Notes under the pieces: model-generated
Databases searched by the model: none
Seen by the model: the letters and a program-made list of their open reading frames with translations, nothing else
Told to the model about the DNA's origin: nothing
Part shown: positions 25,246 to 34,414 of the stretch, one piece after another
Layout of the letters: each line of letters opens with the position of its first letter
How positions within the stretch are numbered: position 1 is the first letter of the stretch
NCBI RefSeq assembly: GCF_041725775.1
Contig: NZ_JBEUEL010000007.1
Coordinates: forward strand, 48,994 to 112,993
Direction: 5' to 3'
DNA length: 64,000 bases
DNA from: Pueribacillus sp041725775
GTDB lineage: Bacteria; Bacillota; Bacilli; Bacillales; UBA6769
Position numbers and translations under genes: made by a program

Positions 25246-26292
25246 TTACAAATCATCAAATCCGTTTAAATCACTCGTTTTCGTGTAGTTGCGTGCTTTT
25301 TGCTCGAAGAAGTCTGTCTTCGTACCGTCAAAATTGTCAACATATGCTCGAATCCAGCGCATCGGGTTATCAACGTACTCTTGGTAAATTTCGTGCAACC
25401 CGATCATCCTTAGCATTTTATTTGCACGATATTTTATATAACCTTTCATTTCATTTAAATCGATTCCTTCTACGTCAGCGAGAACATACTGTGACCATTC
25501 GCTTTCTAGCGAAACAGATTTCTCAAAATGGTCATATATCCATTGAATAAACTTCTCATTGTTATATTCTCGATATTCTGCTAACGTTGCACGAAACAGT
25601 TCAGAAATAAACCGTCCATGCTCTAGTTCATCGCGATTAATATAGCTTACCATCGTTGATGTTCCAACCATTTTGTTTTGACGGGCCAAATTGTAGAAAA
25701 ATGCGAAACCAGAATAAAAAAACATACCTTCTAATAAAGCAGTATACACCATCGTTTTTAAAATATTTTCAATCGTCGGTTCTTCAACGAACGTATTGTA
25801 CTGCTCAGTAATTTGCTCGTTTCTTTTTAGTAGAATTGGATCTTTTCTGCCCAATTCAAATGCTTCATTTTGTTCGTCTAATGAAACGACAGATGAAAGT
25901 ACGTACGAATAGCTTTCGTTATGAACTGCTTCTTGCTGGGCAATGACAGCAAGAATGGACTGGACCGATGGATCGGTCGCGTATAAGGATAGTAGCAACG
26001 CTGTCCGTGTTTGCGGAGCATCTAGCGTCGATAACAAACCGATAATTTTTAAATAAGCGTCTCGTTCTGCTTTAGTTAATGTTGAAAATTGTTTCACATC
26101 GCTAGACATATTAATTTCATCCGCCTGCCAGTAGTTTCCGAGCAGCCGTTTGTACATTTTGTACCAATGCGGGTACGTGATATTGTTCCAATTTAATATC
26201 CCGCTCGATTGTCCACCAAATAAGCGTGTCGATTTATTCGGATTACGTGGCTCTAGCGTTTTCGCTCGTTCAAGCAAAACTTTTTGCATCAT
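25246..26292 (-). CDS. nrdF: Class I ribonucleotide reductase small subunit (NrdF)
   Basis: This 348-residue protein shows the di-metal ligands of the radical subunit: an aspartate in LLSTLDAPQTR, Glu and His in QQEAVHNESYSYV (which also carries the radical-site tyrosine), a Glu in LLEGMFFYSGF and Glu/His in RDELEHGRF. It makes the tyrosyl radical needed by NrdE. Because nrdI is in the same operon, class Ib (manganese-activated) is likely. The start overlaps the nrdI end by 23 bases. Confidence 0.9.
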   Translation of the reverse strand: MMQKVLLERAKTLEPRNPNKSTRLFGGQSSGILNWNNITYPHWYKMYKRLLGNYWQADEINMSSDVKQFSTLTKAERDAYLKIIGLLSTLDAPQTRTALLLSLYATDPSVQSILAVIAQQEAVHNESYSYVLSSVVSLDEQNEAFELGRKDPILLKRNEQITEQYNTFVEEPTIENILKTMVYTALLEGMFFYSGFAFFYNLARQNKMVGTSTMVSYINRDELEHGRFISELFRATLAEYREYNNEKFIQWIYDHFEKSVSLESEWSQYVLADVEGIDLNEMKGYIKYRANKMLRMIGLHEIYQEYVDNPMRWIRAYVDNFDGTKTDFFEQKARNYTKTSDLNGFDDL

Positions 26293-26704
26293 AAAGCACT
26301 CCTTCTACCCATTGTCCGACCTTTGCTTCTTGGGAGCCGCGCGGAGATTGCTCGATCTTCAAGCCAGGCCATTTGCTTTCATAAAATGTTGCGAGTTTAT
26401 CAACGGCGAGACAAAACATGTCATCTCCGCCAAATTGCGTATCCCCTGTGCCAAAAACGGCAACGTTTTCAGGTTTATAGCCAATCTCATACACGAAGTC
26501 TTTCACTTCGTCTGGCGTTTGCCCCTTTGCCCAAGTAAACGTTCCAATAAAAATGTAATTGTAAACAGATAGATTGTGAGGTCGCTCGATTCCGATGTCA
26601 CACCAATCTACATGAAAATCTTCTTCTAATAAACGTTTTCCGATCAATTCAGCGACTTCCTCTGTGTTTCCGCTATACGATAAATAACTGACTAATGCTC
26701 TCAT
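26270..26704 (-). CDS. nrdI: Flavodoxin-like ribonucleotide reductase activator NrdI
   Basis: This 144-residue protein begins with a flavodoxin FMN-binding loop (VSYLSYSGNTEEVAELIG) and has later FMN-site segments (IFIGTFTWAKGQTP, AVFGTGDTQFGGDDMF). NrdI supplies the oxidant that assembles the manganese radical centre of NrdF. It lies between nrdE and nrdF; in B. subtilis it precedes nrdE, so the order here is different. Confidence 0.92.
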   Translation of the reverse strand: MRALVSYLSYSGNTEEVAELIGKRLLEEDFHVDWCDIGIERPHNLSVYNYIFIGTFTWAKGQTPDEVKDFVYEIGYKPENVAVFGTGDTQFGGDDMFCLAVDKLATFYESKWPGLKIEQSPRGSQEAKVGQWVEGVLYDAKSFA

Positions 26705-26732
26705 TCAAAATACCTCCTTCTCCGCATATATC

Positions 26733-28967
26733 TCAGCTATGGCACCATTCGCATTCCTCAATATCATTCGCCGTTGAGCGAACGTAATATGTCGTTTTAA
26801 GTCGTCCTTTCCACGCTTGTAAATGCAAATCGAGTAAGACAGAAGCACGAATGTTATATGGGACATAAATGTTAAACGAGATGCTTTGATCAACATGCTT
26901 TTGCCTTGCTACATTTTGCTTTACGGACCAGCGCTGGTCAACAATGTAGGCACTACGGCGATATACGTCGTACGTCCGATGGTTTAAATCAGGAGCGGTT
27001 GTTGGTATTTTAAAGTCTTTCTTTTCTTCGTAATAAAACGGCTTGAAAACAGGATCAATGCTTGCCGTTGAACCAGCAATTAACGCAGTCGATGAATTCG
27101 GTGCTACCGCCATTAAGTAGCTGTTTCGAATGCCATGTTTCTGAACCTGATGTTTCAAATTCGTCCATTTTTCATCTGCATAACTGCGTTCGTCAAAATA
27201 TTCACCGGACTCCCATTTACTTCCTTTAAACAATGGATACGAGCCTTTTTCTTTACTAAGTTCCATGCTCGCCTTTATCGTGTAAAACGCAATTTTTTCG
27301 TATAGTTCATCCGCGTACTGGACCGCTTCTTCCGTCTCCCAATGAATGCCTTCCAATGCAAGCAAATGATGCCACCCAAACGTCCCAAGTCCAATCGCAC
27401 GATATTTTTGATTCGTCAGTTTCGTTTGTTGAATCGGTAACGTGTTCAAATCTATAACATTATCGAGCATACGAACTTGAATCGAAATCAGTCGTTCTAA
27501 CACATGAGCAGGCACTGCTCGCCCTAAATGGATTGAACTTAAGTTACAAACGACAAAATCACCAGAGCGATATTTTTTTACAATCGTTCCATCATTTTCA
27601 ACAAACTCTTCAATAAACTGTGTCGGCGATTGGTTTTGCGTAATTTCTGTACATAAGTTTGAGCAGTAAATCATCCCTTCGTGAGCATTCACATTTTGGC
27701 GGTTCACTTCATCACGGTAAAACATAAATGGTGTGCCCGATTCAAGCTGGGAACGTAATATACGTTTCATTATTTCAATGGCGGGAACTTTTTTCTTCGT
27801 AAGCTGTTCGTTTTGAATGCATTGAGCATACAATCTTCGCCACGTTCCGCTGCCTATTTTTTCGTCATATGCATCTTCGAGTGAAAACCCCATAACTTGC
27901 CGTACTTCGTGCGGATCGAATAAATACCAGTCACCGCGTTTTTCGACTTGTTCCATAAAATAATCTGGAATGCAGACACCTGTAAAAATATCGTGCGCCC
28001 GCATGCGTTCATCGCCGTTATTTAGCTTTAAATCTAAGAAATATTCAATGTCTAAATGCCACACATCGAGATAAACGGCGATTGCGCCTTTTCTCGTTCC
28101 TAGCTGATCAACGCTTACCGCTGTATTGTTGAGCTGTTTAATCCATGGCACGACACCACTCGACATCCCTTTATACTCACGAATCGAGCTTCCACGCGCC
28201 CGAATTTTTCCCATATAAACACCGATGCCGCCACCGTTTTTCGAAAGCTTTGCAATGTCGGTATTGCTGTCATAAATCGATTGCAAACTGTCGTCAACCG
28301 TATCGATAAAACAGCTCGAAAGCTGTCCATGTGTTTTTCCCGCGTTATTTAACGTCGGCGTCGCAACGGTCATATACAGCTCGCTTAGTGCCCAGTACGC
28401 TTCAAGTACGTATGTTGTGCGGTATTTTCTTTGCTCATCTTGCATGAGATGCATCGCGATGATCATCCACCGTTCCTGCGGGAGTTCATATGTTCGTTTC
28501 TCGTGGTCTGTCGCAAGATACCTCGTTGCAAGTGTATAAATCGCAGGATACGTAAATAGCTCATCACGTTCAGGCTGGATTTGCTTTTCAAAATGAGCAA
28601 TTTCTTGCTCTGAATATTTTTCTAACAATGCAGGATGATAAATTCCTTTTTCAACGAGCTCGTTGATAAGCTTATAAAAGCTTCCATAGCGTGCACTTTG
28701 TTCATAACCGCGGTTTTTAGCTGCTTCGCGATATAATTTTTGAAGATAAATACGAGCTGCCATAAACGTCCATGATGTGTTCGCTTCATCGATTTGCTCT
28801 AGCGCAACCTTAAGCAGGTTCTGTTCAATTTCCACCTCGTCTGTTACATGCGCACATTGCTGCAAGACTTTTTGTTTAAAATGTTCCACATCAAGTTGAA
28901 GTTTTTCATTCAAATCATCAATAAGATTACTTATCTTTTGCTGTGAATTTAGTAAATGAGTTATCAT
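26733..28967 (-). CDS. nrdE: Class I ribonucleotide reductase large subunit (NrdE)
   Basis: This 744-residue catalytic subunit has LSSCFIDTVDDSL (substrate-site cysteine), KNGGGIGVYMG, the active-site NLCTEI, LMAVAPNSSTALIAGSTASI and a C-terminal CEWC pair that exchanges electrons with a redoxin. It reduces ribonucleoside diphosphates for DNA synthesis. No N-terminal ATP-cone is seen. A clear AGGAGAGGG site precedes the ATG. Expression should fall when cobalamin is present, because a B12 riboswitch sits in its leader. Confidence 0.92.
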   Translation of the reverse strand: MITHLLNSQQKISNLIDDLNEKLQLDVEHFKQKVLQQCAHVTDEVEIEQNLLKVALEQIDEANTSWTFMAARIYLQKLYREAAKNRGYEQSARYGSFYKLINELVEKGIYHPALLEKYSEQEIAHFEKQIQPERDELFTYPAIYTLATRYLATDHEKRTYELPQERWMIIAMHLMQDEQRKYRTTYVLEAYWALSELYMTVATPTLNNAGKTHGQLSSCFIDTVDDSLQSIYDSNTDIAKLSKNGGGIGVYMGKIRARGSSIREYKGMSSGVVPWIKQLNNTAVSVDQLGTRKGAIAVYLDVWHLDIEYFLDLKLNNGDERMRAHDIFTGVCIPDYFMEQVEKRGDWYLFDPHEVRQVMGFSLEDAYDEKIGSGTWRRLYAQCIQNEQLTKKKVPAIEIMKRILRSQLESGTPFMFYRDEVNRQNVNAHEGMIYCSNLCTEITQNQSPTQFIEEFVENDGTIVKKYRSGDFVVCNLSSIHLGRAVPAHVLERLISIQVRMLDNVIDLNTLPIQQTKLTNQKYRAIGLGTFGWHHLLALEGIHWETEEAVQYADELYEKIAFYTIKASMELSKEKGSYPLFKGSKWESGEYFDERSYADEKWTNLKHQVQKHGIRNSYLMAVAPNSSTALIAGSTASIDPVFKPFYYEEKKDFKIPTTAPDLNHRTYDVYRRSAYIVDQRWSVKQNVARQKHVDQSISFNIYVPYNIRASVLLDLHLQAWKGRLKTTYYVRSTANDIEECEWCHS

Positions 28968-29025
28968 TTTCCCTCTCCTCTTGAACGTATTTTCATGATC
29001 TAAGGGCGAAAGAAAACCATTAAAA

Positions 29026-29053
29026 AACCGCCCACCCGGCTGGATGAACGGTT
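29026..29053 (-). terminator. Riboswitch-controlled terminator before nrdE
   Basis: AACCG/CGGTT outer stem with inner GG/CC pairs, followed by TTTTTT on the minus strand. It lies between the cobalamin aptamer and nrdE, so it is the likely expression platform. Confidence 0.75.
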
Positions 29054-29127
29054 AAAAACGATCGAAATAGACGATGCTATTCTTTCGTTTCATACTCTTC
29101 CACCCCGAAGATCTGAAACTATGAAAT

Positions 29128-29305
29128 GCTGGCAGGTCTCCTGACTCGTGCATCTTTCTACTAAGGTCCTTCCCATGTCAACGATGGACACAGTGGATAT
29201 TCCCGTTCGTCCGCACTTACAGTTGCGGGGGCAGTCTCGGACTTTCACCGAGTTCCCTTTTCAGACGTTGCTCGCTCATCATGCAAAAACGTCACCAACA
29301 GTTCA
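29128..29305 (-). ncRNA. Cobalamin riboswitch
   Basis: On the minus strand the leader has the typical order: a first stem with GTTGGTGACG, GGGAACTCGGTGAAAGTCC, CTGCCCCCGCAACTGTAAG and finally the B12 box AGTCAGGAGACCTGCC (29131-29146). These are the conserved blocks of the cobalamin element. It is followed by a terminator hairpin and nrdE. B12 riboswitches upstream of class I reductases usually turn them off when a B12-dependent class II enzyme can work. Confidence 0.93.
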
Positions 29306-29306
29306 A

Positions 29307-29352
29307 AACTATATATAGTTGTTATATTTAATAAGAACACAATATGTTGTAT
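29307..29352 (-). promoter_or_regulatory. nrd promoter with two NrdR boxes
   Basis: Two palindromes, AACTATATATAGTT (29307-29320) and ACACAATATGTTGTAT (29337-29352), resemble NrdR boxes. They are separated by 16 bases, giving 31 bases between centres, as in known nrd promoters. On the minus strand TTGTGT and CTATAT are 17 bases apart and lie inside the two boxes, so a repressor bound here would cover -35 and -10. Confidence 0.65.
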
Positions 29353-29453
29353 GTAAAGACTAGCATAGTCAAATAGGAAAAGCAATAGAAAAAAAGAAAG
29401 TGAAAGTCTTTCACAAATCCTTAACTATGCAAATCAAGCGAGGAGAGTTTGAA

Positions 29454-29837
29454 ATGGATAACATCACATTTATTTGCCCGATCGAATACGGAAACGCTCC
29501 GAAAAAAATTGTATTACGAGACTTAATTTTAGCCTTTGTCGAAAAGATTTAAATTATTTTTTTGAATTTACTGCTGGTCACATTCATTGGTCAATCGTTG
29601 GTGATCGCTCTTTTCAAAGAAAAAAAGCAGTTTTGTAGCAAGTGAAACAGACCGAATCTGAAAAAATTGTTGAAATTGAAATCGTAAATTTAATTACTCA
29701 CGGTAAAACAACCGCTGTCAATGGGGTGTTAAAAGCAAAAGATAACACTGTTTATGCTTTTTTGTAACGTCTGTATCTTCGTAAGTGCAGGCAAAAACAT
29801 AATTAAAGAAATCACATCCTATGTGATCAAAACTTAG
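29454..29837 (+). pseudogene. Broken NTF2-like (nuclear transport factor 2 family) gene
   Basis: Starting at ATG 29454 after AGGAGAG, the pieces NITFICPIEYGNAPKKIVL, HIHWSIVGDRSFQ, VNLITHGKTTAVNGVLKAKD and IIKEITSYVIKT appear in turn, but in changing frames. The first lesion looks like loss of one base near 29550, then an in-frame TAG, then another shift. Intact relatives are about 125 residues long and common in Bacillus. Confidence 0.65.
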
Positions 29838-29919
29838 CGAAATTGTAGCTAAAATAAAAGCACTAAAGAGAGATGAGCGAATAATTTAAAATATTCTTTA
29901 TAGAATAGAGGCGGATTTT

Positions 29920-30411
29920 ATGAGTAAACAACGAAAGGCCGTCTTATTTATTGCTTCGAGTTTAGATGGATATATTGCTCAAAGAAGGAATCTCTTGAAT
30001 GGCTCTATCATGGCGAAGGTGAAGCTGATTATGTCTTTTCGGAATTTTATGACACGGTAGATGCGATTTTAATGGGTAAAAGAACATACGATTTGGTAAT
30101 GAACCAACATTTAAAGGAGTTCCCATATAAAGACAAATAATGTTTTGTATTTACAAGAACTTTTACCGAACATACTAAAGACGTGACCTAACTGATTTTG
30201 TAAACAAGCTAAAAGTGAAGATGGAAAAAATATTTGGATGGTTGGAGGTGGAAAATTATGGAGTTCTTTTTTACAAGAAAAATGATGAGCTCACTATAAC
30301 AGTAGCACCAACGTTACTCAGCAAAGGGATTCCGTTATTTAAAGAAGGAAATTAATAAATATGCGGTAGTTCAATCCATTTGTTGAACTACACTATGAGG
30401 TTAAAAAGTGA
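29920..30411 (+). pseudogene. Broken dihydrofolate-reductase-like (RibD C-terminal family) gene
   Basis: After a GAGGCGG site, ATG at 29920 opens KAVLFIASSLDGYIA. Later fragments in other frames read AILMGKRTYDLVMN, KNIWMVGGGKLW and LTITVAPTLLSKGIPLFKEG. These are the usual parts of YyaP/YwjB-like reductases. Several deletions and stops make it non-functional. Confidence 0.65.
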
Positions 30412-30419
30412 AGGCACAC

Positions 30420-30463
30420 AAGAATAAAGGAAACCATAAAAATCGGGTTTCCCTTTATTCTTA
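30420..30463 (-). terminator. Terminator of the FtsH-like gene
   Basis: AAGAATAAAGG/CCTTTATTCTT stem extended by AAACC/GGTTT around a loop of about 10 bases, immediately after the stop codon. The sequence is nearly symmetrical and may also stop plus-strand transcription. Confidence 0.75.
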
Positions 30464-30471
30464 GCCTAAAT

Positions 30472-32193
30472 TTAAGAAACGACTTCCGTTCGGTTTCCCG
30501 TTACAATCTCTTGTACTTCTTCGCCTTCAAGCGTTTCTTTTTTCATTAACGCATCTACGAGATGTTGAAATTCAGTTTCATGATCACGAATGAGTTGTTC
30601 TGTTTTTTGCAGTGCTTCTTCAAACAATGCTTGCATTTTTTCGGCTTTTTTACCTTTATCAAATGTAAGACGAAAGGCGTCTTGAAGCATACCTGTGTCA
30701 ACCATTTGTTCAATGATTTGTTTCGCTTGTTGAACGTCGCCACTCACGCCGATGCTATGCTCGCCAAGATACATCCGTTCAGCGACACCACCTGCGAGAA
30801 TCATACTCACTTGGTCGAGTAGTTCACTCGTCGTTGAAAGATGAAGTTCTTTCGGAATCGGTGCGACGTATCCGAGGGCTTGTCCGCGTGGAATAATCGT
30901 CGCTTTTCGAATCGAGCCTGGTTTCGTTAATGCTGCAACGAGAGCGTGACCTGATTCATGGATCGCCACTCTCCGTTTCGTTTGTTTATCATTTAGCGCT
31001 CGTGAACTCGTACCGAGAATCGTACGGTCAAGGGCATAGTCGATATCACTTGCTGTGATTTCTTCGCGACCTTCGCGAACGGCGCGTCTGCTCGCTGTTT
31101 CAAATAACGTGCTAATTTCTGCTCCTGAAAAGCCTGACGTCGATTCAGCAAGTCCGTCAAGTGATGCGATGACATCTTTAGCTAATGGTTTATCTTTCGT
31201 ATGAATATCGATAATCTCTTTTCTTCCTTGCGTATCTGGTAATGGAACATGGAAAGTGAAATCTATTCGACCTGGTCTTAAAAACGCGTCATCAAGCATA
31301 TCTTTTCGGTTCGTTGCTGCAATAAAAAGGATCCCATCGTTATTGTTGCCCCCGTCAAGTTGGACGAGGAGCTCTGTCAACGTTTTCTCGCCTTCATCAC
31401 CTCCACCGTGCGCTTTCCGTCTACCTGCAAGCGCATCGATCTCATCTATGAAAATAACAGCAGGCTTTTGCTTTCTCGCATTCTGGAAAAGCGAACGAAC
31501 TCGAGCAGCTCCAACACCAACGAATAGTTCTGTGAACGCCGCACCACTTGATGAGAAAAAAGTCGCTCCAATTTCACGCGCGATCGCTTGGGCCAGCAAG
31601 GTTTTACCAGTTCCAGGCGGTCCATACAACAAAATACCTTTCGGTGCCTTTAAGCCGATTTGTTCTGACCGTTTTGGATTTTTAATAATCGACAACGTTT
31701 GTAAAATTTCTTCTTTCATTTCGTTCGGAAGACCTCCGATATCATTCAGTGTAACATTTGGAAGAGGTGCTGCTTTCGAACGGCTATTTTTCATTGACTT
31801 AACACCGACACCGCCTTTTCCTTGTAATACAAAAAGTGAAATGAGCAGCGCAATGAACACTCCACCAATCATGATACCTCCAACTGCACCGCTATTCGAG
31901 TATTTATAATTAAGGTTATAATTTTTTATCCATTCTTCAACCATTTGACTTTCAGGTCGTACATTCGTTACGTAAAGACCATGATTTGTTTTTAAAAACA
32001 ACTTTCCGTCTGATCGTTCAGTCAGATCAGCTCGTTGTCCATTTAAAGCTTGAATCGTTTGCTCCATCTGAGCAAATGAAACTTCAGTTCCTTTATTTTT
32101 ATCAACGATTACCCAGCTTATCGTTGCTAGTCCCGTAATTACAATTAAAGCGAGTATAGTAAGCTTCGTTGCAAATTTTGATTTAGAGTTCAA
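30472..32193 (-). CDS. FtsH-like membrane AAA+ metalloprotease (divergent, short)
   Basis: This 573-residue protein has the FtsH plan: two membrane helices (about 10-30 and 104-124) around a short outer domain, an AAA+ module with GPPGTGKT (191-198), IFIDEID (247-253) and ATNRKDMLDDAFLRPGRID, and a zinc protease domain with HESGH (412-416). It is shorter than the usual house-keeping FtsH (near 640-670 residues), and the pore and second-region-of-homology residues are kept. It is probably an extra FtsH paralogue, because the normal ftsH gene lies near tilS-hpt in Bacillus. The trigger and substrates are unknown. Confidence 0.85.
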   Translation of the reverse strand: MNSKSKFATKLTILALIVITGLATISWVIVDKNKGTEVSFAQMEQTIQALNGQRADLTERSDGKLFLKTNHGLYVTNVRPESQMVEEWIKNYNLNYKYSNSGAVGGIMIGGVFIALLISLFVLQGKGGVGVKSMKNSRSKAAPLPNVTLNDIGGLPNEMKEEILQTLSIIKNPKRSEQIGLKAPKGILLYGPPGTGKTLLAQAIAREIGATFFSSSGAAFTELFVGVGAARVRSLFQNARKQKPAVIFIDEIDALAGRRKAHGGGDEGEKTLTELLVQLDGGNNNDGILFIAATNRKDMLDDAFLRPGRIDFTFHVPLPDTQGRKEIIDIHTKDKPLAKDVIASLDGLAESTSGFSGAEISTLFETASRRAVREGREEITASDIDYALDRTILGTSSRALNDKQTKRRVAIHESGHALVAALTKPGSIRKATIIPRGQALGYVAPIPKELHLSTTSELLDQVSMILAGGVAERMYLGEHSIGVSGDVQQAKQIIEQMVDTGMLQDAFRLTFDKGKKAEKMQALFEEALQKTEQLIRDHETEFQHLVDALMKKETLEGEEVQEIVTGNRTEVVS

Positions 32194-32509
32194 GCTTGCT
32201 CACCCCCTATTTTATGGTTAAATTTTACATTTATAGATGCCGTTTACTAGATACGCATTCATGTAATAATCGCGTGTCTGAATGACTGTTTTTTAACATT
32301 CAAATCGCTATAGTACGTAGCTACATTTACTAAACCGATACTCTATGATAATAAAAGTCTCACAATCCATTATATAAAATAATAGCAGGCTTGAACACGT
32401 TAAAAAGAGGTACCCATGACATATATTGCAAAAATTTAGCAATACGTAGCAGTCATAGCATTCTCACCGACTAAATGTCGTTCAGAATGTCACGAATAGA
32501 ATGACTCCA
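32194..32509. other. Intergenic region of 316 bases
   Basis: I see no supported gene or RNA here. It is the space between the FtsH-like gene and the PepSY gene, both on the minus strand, and should hold the promoter of the first. Confidence 0.4.
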
Positions 32510-33031
32510 TTAATCTTCAAACGTATAACTTAAAATTTCCCCTGTATAAGCTTGCACGTAAACGACCGCTTCTCTGTCGTCGTCCAATTCGATTTCTACA
32601 GCGTACACATGTGAGCCTTCAAAGCTTTCTAAATCAACATCATCCACTTCACCTTTCACTTTTGTGAGAGCAATTTCTGCTGCTTTGCGTTCACCAATTT
32701 TTGTTTTTGGTGTTTCTCGTTGTTCAGGATGATTTGCCTTTGGAGGTGGTGTTTCATGTTTTTGGGTAAGCACGAGTGACGATACGTTCCCAGTATTTCG
32801 ATCAATTTTCACTGTATACTGACCGAATTCATTTTCAATCTCTGCTTGATACTCATTGCCTTTTTGTATAAATGTTTTCACTTCACCGCCATAGAGCGAC
32901 TGAATGAGTTCTCTCGCTTCTTTATCGGTAAGCGAGCCTTTATCTTCTTTTGCAATAAGTTGATTAACGCTAAATCCTAGTGCAAATATGAACACCACTC
33001 CAAGTATAATCAATAGCCATTTTTTCCACAT
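32510..33031 (-). CDS. PepSY-domain protein with N-terminal membrane anchor (YkoI-like)
   Basis: 173 residues with an N-terminal helix (WLLIILGVVFIFALGFSV) and two PepSY-like units: LTDKEARELIQSLYGGEV to about residue 85, and IGERKAAEIALTKVKGEV to the end with VVYVQAYTGEILSYTFED. It lies 12 bases after a sensor kinase gene, and the ykoG-ykoH-ykoI operon of B. subtilis has the same order. It probably acts outside the membrane in the same response. Confidence 0.8.
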   Translation of the reverse strand: MWKKWLLIILGVVFIFALGFSVNQLIAKEDKGSLTDKEARELIQSLYGGEVKTFIQKGNEYQAEIENEFGQYTVKIDRNTGNVSSLVLTQKHETPPPKANHPEQRETPKTKIGERKAAEIALTKVKGEVDDVDLESFEGSHVYAVEIELDDDREAVVYVQAYTGEILSYTFED

Positions 33032-33043
33032 GCACAGCCCTCC

Positions 33044-34390
33044 TTATGTTTCATTCACGCATGGTAGGGAAATTTTTACTTCTGTTCCTTCATTTTCTTC
33101 ACTTTCAATATGAATTGAACCGTTGTGGGCATCGACAATCTTTTTCGCAATTGCAAGTCCTAATCCCGTTCCGCCTTGCTCACGAGTCCGTGCTTCATCG
33201 ACACGATAAAAGCGATCAAACACGCCCTTCTGATCCTTTTTAGAAATCCCGATTCCATAATCTTTCACAATAAAATAACAACTTTCCTGTTCTCGACCAA
33301 CGAGAATGTCAATTGGCTTTTGACTATATTTTAATGCGTTATCAAGCAAAATAAATAACACTTGCTTTATTTTTTGTTCATCTGCATAAACGAAAGGTAC
33401 CTTGCCTTCCCTTTGCTGAACAAAAATGTCACGTTCATAAACATTTTGAAACGTCCGGCTTGCCTCTTCACAAAAAGCTTTTAAATTAAACGTCGTCATC
33501 GACATGTTCCAATCTTCTTCATTTTTAGCCAGAAGGAGCAATTGTTCAGTCATTTCTTTCATTCTTGCCGCTTCTGAATGAATGGCATCGATCGATTCGT
33601 TTAAAAGATCAGGACGTTGCATACCCCACCGTTTCAGCATGCTTGCATAGCTATCAATGATCGTTAACGGTGTTTTCAGTTCATGAGACGCATCGGAAAC
33701 AAATTGTTGCTGCTTATTAAAGTTTTGTTCTAACCTTTCAATCATATGGTTAAACGTATTACCAAGTTTGTACAATTCGTCGTTCGGTCTTTGTTTCATC
33801 GAAAGCTTCTTAAAAATCCCTTTTCGTTGTATTTCTTCCATCGTATCGATCATCGAATTGATCGGCTTTAAAATAATCACACTTAGAAGTCTGCCGCTAA
33901 AAAAGGAAAGTACAAGTACGAGAAGTGTTGCAATCGTAAGCACAATTTTTAATAAGTTTAAATTTGAAAGGACCGGTTCTAAGCTTGCGATGACTTCCAA
34001 TGTAACGACATCACCGTTTTCCCAAATTATCGGGTAATAAGCAACAGCAAATTCATCTTGCCGTGCAAATACTTGTGACGGATGATGTGTCACTGTCCGA
34101 TTCGCTAACTCGGTGTTTTTCGCAATGGTAACGAGTGCAGTTTGATCTTCATTAACGATGCGAATCATTCCGTCTGCTGGTAAAAAAGCTCTCAGCATCG
34201 CCGAACGTTCTGCTTCCTCCATACGTGGCTGAACGTTTCTAACGATTTCTTCTGCACGCTGAGTTACTCTTTCAAGCTCACTATTAATCGTGACGTTCGC
34301 AAATAAAAAGTAAATCGCAGCATTCACAGTAAGCAAAAGGATGAGGAGCCAGACGGTTGAAAATAAGTGGATGACATTTCGAATACGCAT
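33044..34390 (-). CDS. Sensor histidine kinase (YkoH-like)
   Basis: This 448-residue kinase has two membrane helices (about 10-30 and 145-165) around an extracytoplasmic sensor part, a HAMP linker, the H-box SDASHELKTPLTII, the N-box ILLDNALKYS, and G-boxes DYGIGI and GGTGLGLAI. The signal is unknown. The gene is preceded by its response regulator and followed by a PepSY gene, matching ykoGHI. Confidence 0.9.
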   Translation of the reverse strand: MRIRNVIHLFSTVWLLILLLTVNAAIYFLFANVTINSELERVTQRAEEIVRNVQPRMEEAERSAMLRAFLPADGMIRIVNEDQTALVTIAKNTELANRTVTHHPSQVFARQDEFAVAYYPIIWENGDVVTLEVIASLEPVLSNLNLLKIVLTIATLLVLVLSFFSGRLLSVIILKPINSMIDTMEEIQRKGIFKKLSMKQRPNDELYKLGNTFNHMIERLEQNFNKQQQFVSDASHELKTPLTIIDSYASMLKRWGMQRPDLLNESIDAIHSEAARMKEMTEQLLLLAKNEEDWNMSMTTFNLKAFCEEASRTFQNVYERDIFVQQREGKVPFVYADEQKIKQVLFILLDNALKYSQKPIDILVGREQESCYFIVKDYGIGISKKDQKGVFDRFYRVDEARTREQGGTGLGLAIAKKIVDAHNGSIHIESEENEGTEVKISLPCVNET

Positions 34391-34414
34391 GACCGCTCAC
34401 GACCCCTTTCCTCT

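Noticed and set aside
26270..26292. Overlap of nrdI and nrdF as a frameshift fusion
   Set aside because: A 23-base overlap with a good ATG is an ordinary operon overlap; both proteins are full length.
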